DNA from: Phragmites australis
Taxonomy: Eukaryota; Streptophyta; Magnoliopsida; Poales; Poaceae
NCBI RefSeq assembly: GCF_958298935.1
Contig: NC_084921.1
Coordinates: forward strand, 48,657,001 to 48,721,000
Direction of reading: 5' to 3'
DNA length: 64,000 nucleotides
Shown in pieces: positions 46,600 to 57,358 of this stretch. The notes beneath the pieces were generated by a model. The model saw only the letters and a program-made list of their open reading frames with translations, was not told the DNA's origin and did not search any database. The position numbers and the translations under genes are program-made. Each line of letters opens with the position of its first letter. The stretch's first letter is position 1.

Positions 46600-48260
46600 A
46601 GGCAAGTCCTAATTCTGACCATATTGAACCTATCTTTGATAATCTAAAACATCAAACTTAAAACTGGTTATATCATCGCATGCTTATATACTAGCTTTAA
46701 TTCAAATGTTTGCAATAGTTATGACCTATTGTTATGCCATGCCTTTGAATGCTTGATATCATTATTCTACGATAACCCTAGTTACCTCCGTCATTAGCTA
46801 TATTAATGCCGGATGGTGTCTTGACAACTAGTATGCTTAGGTTGAATACCTCTCTTCGGAGATGGAGTACTGAAACAATACATGATAATTCATATAAGAT
46901 GCACGTGTGTGATGTGAGTTGTTGTGATTGATATGTGTTTTGGCATGGGCAAGTTAGGTTGTCCTTGAGGAGGATGCCTGATGGGGGCACACCTACCTTT
47001 GTGGTATTCGTGCTAATGAAGATGTCAGACTCGGCTATGTAAGAACCGGATCATTGTGTCATCATGCTAAGTCACCTTTGTATAACCACATATCCCTATT
47101 ATATATGGTAAAGGGATTGGCCCTTCATCTTACTCAGAGCATAAATCTACTTGAATAGTTGTGTCCACGATTATAGGCACGCGAAACTTTGGCCACACTT
47201 TGGTTAGACTTGAGGGTGTGAGTAATCATTGATGGATGAGTGTGGGTTGTGTGCCCATGTGTTGGTAATTATGCATGTGTATCGTGATATAATCAATATT
47301 GTGTCCACCAGACTTAAAAGATGGGAACTGTGCCCTGGTCCAAAACCCCTAAATATAGCTTAATAACTTGAGTTGTCAGGTACATGCTTTTAAACTAGAT
47401 GACACACTTAATCAATTGCATCAAAACCAGCTTTATGCTTAAAGCTATATCGTACAACCTCAATCCTTGTTAACCATTTAAGCATCTATTAAATGCTTGA
47501 GTAGTATTATTGCTTGATAAGTACCCTTCATATTTATTCTTGCTTGTTGATTAGATGAGAAGCCCGGATACAACTTCGCTGAGGATGGAGAAGATGAGTA
47601 ATGGTCTGAGGTTGCGTTCGCATCCAAGTCAAAGCGTGTGGCATTGTGCCATCTATTTAGCTTCTGTTGCTGTTGATTTGGTTGGTAGGCTGTGAATGTA
47701 ATGAATCCTATGGATTAAGACCTCTATATTTGGTAGACTTATGCTATAATATCATTTAATGTATAATTGTGATGCCATTTTTATTGTAAACAACACGTAT
47801 CAACTATTGATTCAGGGATTGATACATGAGGACTAGGGGAATTCGGGATTGGAGTCCTACACTGAGGCAAGAGGGGTTGCCGATGCATGCGGGGATGAGT
47901 GCAGGGTCGACACAACTGATGCCGGCATCGATGCGCAGGCAACGTGAGTATTTTGGCAAACACGGAGCATCATTTTGGGGTGAGGGGCTAGCGGGTACGA
48001 GTAGGTCGGCAACGATGAAGGAGGAGAGGATGAGCAGGGTGACGCGAGTGATGCGGGAGGTTGGTTGTGGAATGGCGGGAGATTTCAGAATATAACGTTA
48101 AATTCACATGTCTTTAGGATTTGGTATTTATATCACATGTAGTCATTGGTATATATGGTAGGATATCAAATTCGGAAACACATGTAAATTTAATATTATA
48201 TTATAAAATATTCTGTGGAATGACTCACCTATCGGTGTGTCATGTGAGAGTTAGAGTGGG
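46600..48260 (+). mobile_element. LTR-like block between the two laccases
   Basis: Read on the plus strand it has GATAAGTACCCTTCATATTT followed by a short acidic frame (EKPGYNFAEDGEDE-like, about 47550-47600) and an AT-rich tail with TGATGCCA, the same layout as the minus-strand blocks at 18.77-21.29 and 26-28.2 kb. No gag or pol frames. Boundaries approximate. Confidence 0.4.
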
Positions 48261-48264
48261 CTGC

Positions 48265-48690
48265 GGAGAGCGAACCGGGAGAGGAGTGGTCGCACGAAGG
48301 GTTAAGCAGTATAGATTAACTTGATCACAACATAGAGATCTGCAAAAGAAAAAATAAAAAAAAATTCCTTCAAGAAATTCCAATGGTGGTACATGTTATT
48401 TTGAGAAGCACACCTGTTACAAAAGATGGCAACTGATAATAAGTCAAAAAATAAAGCCGTTGCCTAAGAAGGCTCTGATCAAGGCAGCTGCCCGTGACAC
48501 TGGCAGCAGCTAACCAGATGACGACTCAACAAGAAAAAGCACACCACTATAAAAGCATTGCATAACACCAACCGCAACACAAGCAAAAGCAGCGAAATAT
48601 CCTATGCAAATTGGAGAACACGCGATCTCTGTTCCAAATGGTCGGTGCCAATCAATCACGGCCATTGACGGCGATCTTCAATTCCGCGCA
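48265..48690. other. 3' flank of laccase 2
   Basis: Spacer and probable 3' UTR. No separate gene recognised. Confidence 0.4.
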
Positions 48691-48694
48691 TCCT

Positions 48695-50833
48695 CTAACA
48701 CTTGGGGAGATCGGACGGCGGAGGCAGAAGCTTCTCGTTGGGGCGGTCTCCGTCCAGCACCAGCCATGCCATTTTCAGGCCCCAGCTGACGTGAACTTCC
48801 AAGTGGCAATGCATGAACCATACCCCTGCACCGCACGTTCAAACAAACTGTTAAGATTCTGCACGAACCAAGTCACGTTTCCTTATGCAGAGCATTGCTC
48901 TGTTTAATCGGTTATGCCACGATGATCTTGAATTCTCACCTGGATTGTCTGCACGGAATCGGATGGCCACCCACCCGGCTGCCGGCACACCGGCGGTGTT
49001 CCGCTCGACGGGGTCGACGAGGTTGAACTTGGCCGGGTCGTTCACAGGGTCAAAGTTGCCGAACCCTTGCCCGACCACGAAGAAGTTGAAGCCGTGCAGG
49101 TGCAGCGGGTGGCTCTCGGCGCCGAGGATGCTCGTGCCCTGCATCACCAGCTCCACGTTGGTGCCGTACGGGAGCACGACCAGCTTGGTCCCGTTGGCCA
49201 CGTTCGTGTTGTTCGGCGGCGTCCCCGTGTAGTTGAACGGCATCAGAGGCGCGGCAGGGAAGTTGGACGAGTACACCCCCTTGGACTTGCCGGTGAAGTG
49301 CGACTGCAGCAGCGCCGTCGTCGGGAGCACGAAGGAGACGTTGCTGATGGACGCCGCGAACCGGCTGCCGTTGGGCCCCTGGCACGTCCCGTTCACGGCG
49401 CACGGGTGCGTGCCGAGCCCAACCGTGAAGAAGAACCGCCTGTCCACCTCCTGCGGCACGTTGGCTGGGTACTGCGCGGTGGCGAGGCTGCGGAGCTTGG
49501 CCGTGTAGTTTGCGACGAAACTCGTGTCGTTGATCTGCGGCAGGGTCGGCTTTAACACCGGAAGGTTCTTGTTGAAGGCCGCGGGGGAGGGGGACCTGGG
49601 GTCCTCGTACTCGAGGATGCCGGCAACGGTGGTGTTGTCGAAGGTCCCGGACGCCGCCGTGGAGTAGGGCGCAGCCAGCATGTAGTAGGTCGCGCCTGGG
49701 TAGGACGGCTTGGTGGTGAGGAGCACGTTGGTGGTTTGGCCCGGGGTGATGATGATGGTCTCGACAGTGAAGGGCTTGACGTAGACCGCGTCGACGTCGA
49801 CGATGGTGAGCGGGTGGCCGGCGATGGAGAAGAAGAGCTCGTCATTGAGTGCAGCGTTGATGATCCGGAGCATGTACGTCTTCCCGGGTTGCACCTTCAG
49901 CTTGAACGTGTCTGCATATAAACGAGACGATAATGCATGCGGTCAACTCACTGAACTATGCTCCTTGGCGTAATTGCACAGAGCTGTACGTGCATGCATC
50001 TAAAAAACGCAACCTTTTGCAGAGCAGTTGTAGAGCGGCCCAGGGAGGCCATTGATCGTGAAAGCATCGGAGACGTTGGGGCCTCCACCGGTCTGGAGAG
50101 CCTGGCTGATCACCGCCTCCGTGTCCGCCGTCCACCACTCACCGAACATGAGGGGGACTTCCTTGTGCGGCGCGGGGAACGGGTAGGGCACGCCGAGCTC
50201 GGGGAGGATGACGATGGGGCCGTAGACGGTGGCGCGGAGCCAGGAGATGTGCGCGTGCCACCACAGCGTGCCGCGCTGCCCGGTGATGGTGAACTTGTAC
50301 ACGTAGCTCTGCCCGCTCTGGATCGGGCACTGCGTGATGTACGCCGGCCCGTCCGCCCACCCGCTCCGCAGCTGCCGGATGCCGTGCCTGCATCCACGCG
50401 CGCGCACCGGCGATCAGTCAGTCGGTCACAACCAATGTGTTCGTGCTATACGAGGCGCTAGACGTACGTGCAATGTGGCATGCGTGTGTGTACGTACCAG
50501 TGGATGCTCATGTTGTAGGGGACGTGGTTGACGACCCGAACGACGACGAGGTCGCCCTCCCTCGCGAAGATCGTCGGCCCCGGGCACTGGCCGTTTACCG
50601 TCACGATGCTCTTGCTGCTGCACAACCGCGTCACGTTCGTCATTTGCACCTGCATTACCGCATGGCCGGCCCACATTGATTAATCGCACTATTAAATGCA
50701 AGAAGAAAAGAAGTCTTGTCACAGCACTTACATCGAACTGGTACTCCCTGATGGCGCCCTGCGCCACGTCGATGGAGAACAGCGCGAGCACAGTGACGAG
50801 GACAGAGCAAGGGAGAAGGTAGGAGGTAGCCAT
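48695..50833 (-). CDS. Laccase 2 (secreted multicopper oxidase), five exons
   Basis: A tandem paralogue of laccase 1, same enzyme class and location. Exons on the minus strand: 50732-50833, 50498-50649, 50014-50387, 48940-49911, 48695-48825; all GT-AG, joining to 576 residues without stops. Signal peptide at 1 to about 25 ([20 protein letters not shown]). Copper sites: HWHGIRQL (about 84-91), [24 protein letters not shown] and [14 protein letters not shown], with Leu as T1 axial residue. The third exon (374 nt) equals exons 3 plus 4 of laccase 1 (245+129), so one intron is precisely absent. A perfect 21-nt miR397 complement lies at 49842-49862. TATA-like sequence about 105 nt upstream. Intact as read; introns are short, in contrast to laccase 1. 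Confidence 0.95.
49842..49862 (-). promoter_or_regulatory. Perfect miR397 target site in laccase 2
   Basis: The plus strand here equals the canonical miR397 sequence (beginning TCATTGAGTGC, ending GTTGATG) at all 21 positions, so the minus-strand mRNA is fully complementary. It codes for INAALND, where miR397 is known to cleave plant laccase transcripts. Confidence 0.9.
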
Positions 50834-50932
50834 TGCAGCCGCCTTTCTTGAGCTCCCGACGATCGAACACTCGAGCAGTTGAGCTAGCTCTAGGCAGTGG
50901 ATCGGTTGATGTGTTTGAGATGGCAGTGATGC

Positions 50933-50943
50933 CCTATATATTA
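50933..50943 (-). promoter_or_regulatory. TATA box of laccase 2
   Basis: TAATATATAGG on the minus strand, about 105 nt upstream of the start codon. A GA microsatellite (50948-50964) lies just beyond. Confidence 0.6.
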
Positions 50944-50947
50944 GACG

Positions 50948-50964
50948 AGGAGAGAGAGAGAGAG
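50948..50964. repeat. GA dinucleotide microsatellite
   Basis: About eight GA units directly upstream of the laccase 2 TATA box. Confidence 0.8.
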
Positions 50965-51266
50965 CTAGCAGAGACAAGATGATTAGCCTGTACGCTTCTG
51001 AAACTTTTGGCGATGCGTAGTTCAAATGTTGTGCTGAGTTTAGTGAGCTTTATTTGGTGCAGGGTTGGTTATTGAGCACGAGGTCGCCGCAAGGCAACAC
51101 TGCCGGCGGGGCCCATGCGGAATTGCTAGACTATGCTTCGGAGTGCGGCTAAAGTCAACCACTCGTCTGTTTATATGTCCTCTTGATCATCCAATCTTGG
51201 CCTTTTCATGACTTATTTAACACGCAGAATGCCCAACATTACTCTGCAATGGAAATATACTTTAAC

Positions 51267-51454
51267 CAGGGATTAAAATTTCGCGAAATTTCACCGAAAG
51301 GTAATTTCGGTGGTGAACGAAATATTTTATTCCAAATTTTTTTTTCACTAACATGTGGAACCCACGGAGCAGAGGATGAAAAATGACCGAAATTTCACAA
51401 ATTTTGGTCTTTTCACCGATGAAAAAAAATTGTAAAACGAAATTGAAATCCCTG
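51267..51454. mobile_element. hAT-type MITE, 188 bp, with 8-bp target duplication
   Basis: Left end CAGGGATTAAAATTTCG and reverse complement of right end CAGGGATTTCAATTTCG are terminal inverted repeats of hAT type (CAGGG start). Flanks ACTTTAAC (51259-51266) and ACTGTAAC (51455-51462) match at 7 of 8 positions, as expected of a hAT target duplication. It lies about 430 bp upstream of the laccase 2 start codon. Non-coding interior. Confidence 0.85.
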
Positions 51455-51464
51455 ACTGTAACAC

Positions 51465-52425
51465 GGAAAGGATAACTGATTGATTTATTATTGACTTGAA
51501 CGCGTCGAATTAATTTTGCTTTCAGGAGAAAAGAAAATAGGCAACCTATTTTACGCAAAATTAATTTATGAAGTGCGGTTTACTCAATGGGGAAAAACAT
51601 GTCTCGTAAGAAATTCCACAGTTCACTTTCCAGTACTGATGTTGAACTGACTATACGCATGCTAAGCTATTTTCACGAGGTTGAGAGGTTTGCTCGGCTT
51701 ACTTCACCTAACACCCAGATAATGTGTTCAATCAGTAGTAGTTGAATACAAGCTTTGGAACAAAAGGTCAGAGGCGATACCAAGTGGACCTGTTGCAGAT
51801 CACAACTTCGCAGGGCTCCTAACATATCCTTACATGCCAAGGGATCACCGGAGCAAGTGAAGACAACGACCCGAGCTGGAAGATCGGACGGAAGGTAGTC
51901 TGTTCGATTGGCCACACATTCGCATCGCGGCCATATGATTGGGAAGTGTAGTATCAACCGGGAGATACGTGATCCTGAAGCCGCGCTGGTTAGCAGGTCA
52001 CGGAGCTGTGTTGGAGCTGCTCATCTTGTATCCCAAAGTCTCCAAAGGAAGAGAAGGATGCCTGACCCAACTCACCTCTCGCTTTTCCTTGCTATATTAT
52101 ATGTCTCCAAAGGGTAGACGTAAAAAATAAGTAATATTGCATTACATAGTCTGCGTATATTATATGTTTCCTCTTTGCTGATACATAGAAAGAGGTACTA
52201 TGCACCTATATTTATTTCAAAGAAAAAAATTATAAAAACTCACTTGCAAATAAAGGGGTTTTAAAAACCCACATGCATGCTAATTTCTTATTGTCTAACA
52301 CCTATAACTTTTATAAGTACTCGTATTCTCTGTTGATGCACGTTTATCTGATCTTTCGAAAGATAATATGATAAGTTGATTGGTGGAGTTTCGATACTGA
52401 TGATCCAAAAGCTCCGAACATAACA
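51465..52425. other. Distal upstream region of laccase 2
   Basis: No gene recognised. Shares a short block (52051-52071) with the laccase 1 upstream region. Confidence 0.4.
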
Positions 52426-53082
52426 GATCGAGAACCATCACAACTACTATACCATTACTTCGTGGTTATCAACCGTGCCAAGACGCGGTTGACCTCGCCA
52501 ATAAAGCTTTTCCTGCAAGCGAGTTAAGAACACAAGCAAGAATAGGTAGATGCAATCTGAATATTGCTAATTACCAATGAAGTACTCAAGTTGGGGTTCT
52601 ACAAAATGAACAAACGCTGAAACTGTATAAAACAGAATAATTTAAGCAAAACCCTAGCCTAAACTACAACAGCTACCATGTATATATAGGGGGATGTGAG
52701 GTGGTCGAACTAGCATTATGCAGTCATGGAGAGAGGCGTACATAACATGGACTCCGATCCCGACACGATTACAAGACCCAACTAGGTCCAAAACGATGGT
52801 ACAACACTTTATTTTTTTGACTCTGACTAAACTATAAGGAATATTTGGTGGAGCTCTTATCCATTGGAAAGAGCTCGTCATAAGTTTTTCAGAATGTCCA
52901 AAAACGTCTCAATTGAACTATGTATGCGAGAGTTATACCCGTTTTATTAACGTGATGTCCTAAGACTCGACCACAACCACGACCACGACTTCGACCATGA
53001 CCAGAGTTCAGCCTCAAGTTCGAGTAGATTTGGCCTTCAAGGGGTGACATCCGGGTAAGCTTGTGGTGCTTCTCTCATATTC

Positions 53083-53195
53083 CTAAGTAACAAAACAACA
53101 CAAACTTAGTAGTATTTTATTCTCTACGAAGAAAATATAAAAAATAAGGAACGAATTCACCATATGTGTATCCGAGGCAGCTATGGGCGCATCAT
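53083..53195 (-). repeat. Direct repeat, left copy
   Basis: About 110 bp nearly identical to 57041-57150 in the same orientation. Both read DDAPIA(A/P)SDTH(M/I)VNSFLI on the minus strand, with an A/T-rich tail. Confidence 0.75.
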
Positions 53196-53469
53196 CCTTC
53201 CCTTCTTTACAACAAACCGTCCTCCATTTGCTTATAGCATTATCTTGTCCATAAATTTCTACACAAAATAAAATACGCAAGGAACTCTCGTTATGTAATA
53301 TCATAAGTTCTTTATCAAATAATTATAATTATCTTTGAAACGAATGTACCTGATCATAATTAGTTACAGCAGACAATATTGGTACAATGTATGCACATGT
53401 CACTTTTTACTCCCCTTCTTTAAAAGAAATGATACAGGCATGGCAACCTGTTATCAATTTACATCTTCT

Positions 53470-54700
53470 GTACAAAGAAAGATAAAGCAATGATTATGGT
53501 GCATGGTAGCATCCAACAACACTCCTATTCCTGTGAACTACTCAGTGGGTTGCAAAAAGGACTAGAAAAACTTGACATGATATTAATATTGCAACTGCAG
53601 TCCTCTAAATCTCCACTTTCAGGCACAATAGCAGAAGATTTCAGATTTGAACAAATATAAACTCGATGCACCATATATTCTAATTTATCATTGTATCTGC
53701 CAATAACAAAAAGATATTATGTGACAAACATGGCAAATCGGAATTAAGTTTTAATTTCTCTTCTAAACTATTTAGATCACAAAGAACATCAAATTTAATA
53801 TAACCTAAAGTATTTAGAGAAGATAACAATTTCAGCTCTTCTTGCTCACTAGCAATACATTGAACACGTTTAATTTCAGAATAACTTTTTATTTGTAAAA
53901 CAGAATTAACACGTTAATTCACAAGTTGTGGTTATGATATAAATGAAGCATTATCACACAACTCTTCTTTATTATAAGGAATAACAAGTAAATCATCATG
54001 TGACCAAGATAAATTAGTAATATGGACCACTATTGGTTGCTCTACAATATCATGAGTAGCGGGCAATTTTATCACATCAAAATAATCCTCACCTTATGTG
54101 AGTGTAGCACCTTTTTCATTAACTTTGTTCTCTTTCTCAGCTGATATAGGTGCGTTGGTATTTGTACCTTGTTGTAACATGCATGGTGCGGCAGATGTCT
54201 CCTCATTCTCCTCGTTTTTCTTCTCATTTTCCTTTTCTTGTTTGTTCGCTTTTTCCTGCAAAATATTAGTCACAGGTGGAGGGGCAACAAGTGTTTCCTC
54301 CTCTGAAAGATGCATTTCTTCTTTACAAATAGATGCATGAGATTGAGTAATAAATCTTTCTCTCATAAGAATTTCTATCTCTGTCCAAGTTCGTGGAACC
54401 TTTTTAGATGCACACAAATTCTTCCACTAAATAGATGCACAACTAGTTAAAACACAAGCGGCATTTCTAATCTTCCTCTTTTCACACAATCGGCATTGGG
54501 CAAATATTTTATATATCGCTATTTCTCAATCAATGTACTCCTCGGCACCAAAACCATCATAAGAAGGAGGTGAGGAAAGGATATTACAACCTGTGGAAGA
54601 AGATGTAGCAGTGGTGGTGGGGCTCTCAAGCAACTTCTCCTTCTCTTCATCTATTGCTTTGTTGATTTTTTTTATCATGCAAAAGGTTAGTGATAGCAGT
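53470..54700 (-). pseudogene. Second gag-like segment and extra ORF of the Gypsy-type element
   Basis: On the minus strand a frame reads PPSYDGFGAEEYID, then RNAACVLTSCASI, a stop, WKNLCASKKVPRTWTEIEIL and MRERFITQS (about 54600-54360), the layout of a Gypsy gag N-terminal half. It is followed by a Glu/Lys/Asn-rich linker and an unassigned frame containing WSHDDLLVIPYNKEELCDN and LLSSLNTLGYIKFDVLCDLN (to about 53720), with several stops. Unusually it lies downstream of the zinc-knuckle/protease part rather than upstream. Confidence 0.55.
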
Positions 54701-54899
54701 AGACAAAGACTAGAAATATCCTCTGTTGGAACTAAGAAATTTTTGCATTTAAAAGCATAGCATGACAGCTCATTATCAACAATTTCAGCAAAGTCAGATT
54801 TAGTGGTAAACATAACACAGACTTGCTGATTTTCATATTCTTTCTCAAACTCTTTTCTCTTATTTTCAGCTATCTTTTGTTCACATTTCACAATTTCAA

Positions 54900-56450
54900 C
54901 AGGGGTTAAAGGTTTAAAAGTTATTTTTTTCCTTTATGCATAAGAGTGTACTTATTACTTCTATCATGATGTGTTGCATCTGTGTCAAACTCCTATGGTC
55001 GTCCTAACAAAAGTGAGCATGCTTGCATGGGTAGTATATCGAAATCAACATAATCATCGTATTAACTAATAGAAAAATACACTCTAGCTGTTTGCATTAC
55101 ATTCACCTTAACACTGTTGTTGAACCATTGAATATGATAAGGGTGAGGATGGTTTTTTGTCGGCAAGGCAAACTTCTTGATTATATTTGAACTTATCAAG
55201 TTGTTGCAGCTTCCTCCATCAATAATGGCTCGAACACGATAATCCTTGACTATGAGGAACATCTTAAACAAATTGTGGTATTGTAGTTGTTCCGCTTGCT
55301 CAATTTGAGTGCTTAACACTTGTTGCACAATGAGGGTCCGATAATCCTCCATGACAGTGGCATCGAACACTTCCTCATGGTCGATATACATCTCACGACC
55401 ATCCTCATCACCTGCATGGTTAGCTATAAGAGCATATTCATCCTCAACATCATTAGTGCTTACATATCCACCATCTTCTATTGCAATGTACGCTCGTTGA
55501 CTTGGGCAATCTTTCATGACATGCCCCATTCCCTTGCATCGGTGGCATATAATCCCGGTCGATCGGCTTGCAAAAGCAACTGAAGAAGAGCTCTTGGCTG
55601 GACCCTGCACACTTACGGATTTGCTTACCTCGGGAGCATACGACGGTGTCGAAGGTACTGCTGAATGCGTCCTACTCGAGAAGAGGGCAGCAGACCGTGT
55701 AGCTGAACGTGGGGCTATTTTGACTTATCCCAGTGTTGATTTTGATGTGTTCGTGCTTCCAAAATTGCTCCTTTGCATCTGTTGTCATTCCTGCAATTAT
55801 TTTTCTACCAGACATGCAAGTTGGAACAATCTAGGAATACTATTGTATTCTTTGTAATCAACTATGTCCTGAATTTCATGCCTTAACCCCCCATATAAGC
55901 GTGCCATTGCAGCCTCATCATCCTCAATAATATCACAACGCAACATACTAATTTGTAGATAATTGCAAATTCTTTAAATTCACTAGTGGCTTGCCTAACT
56001 CTATGCACTTCGGGAACTAAATGAGCAGTAAACTTCTGTTCAACTGTCATCTCCTAATCTAAATACTTTTCAGCATCATAAGTACTCGCAAAAGATGGTA
56101 TGGTAAACTTAATCGTAGCAAATGGATCATCATTAACACATAGGTTATGTTGCTAAAAATTATTACCTCTCATATCTTGACGGTTGAAGTTTAATTGGTT
56201 CCGTTGTCGTGCACCAAATGCATCTTGTTCTTGCCTCAAAATTTCATCATCTGCGACAGAATCCTCTTGCTCATGGTCTGGGCCACGAGGATCCAATGGC
56301 CCATGGCTTGGTGTCTATTTAACCACTCGATCAAAGCGTGTATTGAGCATGACAATACTATCATTAAGTCGTTGCAATGTAGTGTTTGTCTCCACAAGCT
56401 TCTTAACGAAGTCGTCAGTAATAGCTTGTCGATGATCATTCAACACCATT
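54900..56450 (-). pseudogene. Gypsy-type gag (zinc knuckle) and aspartic protease-like region
   Basis: Minus-strand frames run from about 56450: LARLYGGLRHEIQDIVDYKE-like gag segment (about 55880, with frameshifts), a Ser-rich linker, a CCHC knuckle CHRCKGMGHVMKDC (about 55540), and a retropepsin-like block RAIIDGGSCNNLIS (about 55225) followed by YDDYVDFDILPMQACSLLLG (about 55030). The open part 55062-55610 is 182 codons. DGG replaces the usual D(S/T)G, so protease function is doubtful. Internal stops show decay. Confidence 0.75.
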
Positions 56451-57040
56451 GTGAGTTCTTCTCTCAAAACACACTCATGCCGTAGTTAGTCGAAGATAGA
56501 AAATAACAGAAGATAAATCATCCCTATCGACTACTAGGTGGTAGAGGTGGAGTCACATACTCTCAAGTGTCTTACCATGCTCTTGCAAGTGTTCTTACCA
56601 ATCACTGCAGTTGGCACAACCGGTGGATGGTTCGTGATACCTTATTGGGTGCGAGTGAGGTAGTTGCAAGGGGAGAAACCGTTCTGATCAAGAGAAAGTG
56701 TAGCTTGGACAGACAATATTTAGTAGCAAGTAATAACAATAATTAAAATTAGATTAGCAAAGCTGAATAAAAGTTCACAATACTCGTCACAGTTGCTGAC
56801 CCGAACACGTTCCTAGAACTAGCTCAAGCAAGCTGAAAACTATAACAGACAGAAGCACAATGGAACAAAATTCGCAATGCAAATTGATTTTTTTTAACTC
56901 TCTCTCTCTCTCTTGCACTCTTTGCTTCTTTCTTGCTTTTATTTTTTGTCACCATAAACTCAGAACTCTTCTACTACCTTTTCTAAGACCAGTGAGGCAC
57001 ATGGGTCACAAACTTTTTTCGGAGAGTAGGGGTATAAAGG

Positions 57041-57150
57041 TAATAAAAAGATACAACACAAAACTTAGTAGTATTTTATTCTCTATAAAGAAAATATAAA
57101 CAATAAGGAACGAATTCACTATGTGTGTATCCGAGGGAGCTATGGGTGCA
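57041..57150 (-). repeat. Direct repeat, right copy
   Basis: Partner of 53083-53195. It lies on the gag side of the element, where a 5' LTR or leader would be for a minus-strand element. Confidence 0.75.
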
Positions 57151-57358
57151 TCATCCGTCGTAGCGGATCGAACGGTCTCCCAACATTCTGAACCTAGCTC
57201 ATGTACCACATTAATAGGCGTGTTGACCATCCAACATGGTTTTCAGCTAGTGTCCAATGTGGCTCCAAGTGCTCCACCATTACTTAGGTACTCTGTAATC
57301 CGACATGGGTCGAATGAGTGTCACAATCTTCTTTTTCCTTCTCTGTCTCGCTCATAGC

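Larger units (their letters stand above)
52430..57350 (-). mobile_element. Gypsy-type LTR retroelement remnant without recognisable pol
   Basis: The block contains a gag-protease frame, a second gag-like segment and an extra ORF, all on the minus strand (see separate entries), bracketed by a direct repeat of about 110 bp (53083-53195 and 57041-57150). No reverse transcriptase, RNase H or integrase motif was seen. LTR limits were not resolved. The Copia element begins at its right edge. Confidence 0.55.

Noticed and set aside
46600..48260. Plus-strand frames between the laccases considered as a third gene or laccase remnant
   Set aside because: No copper-site motif, and the layout matches the LTR-like blocks elsewhere in the window.
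49050..49921. Long frames in other phases over laccase 2
   Set aside because: Same reason: shadows of the real exon.
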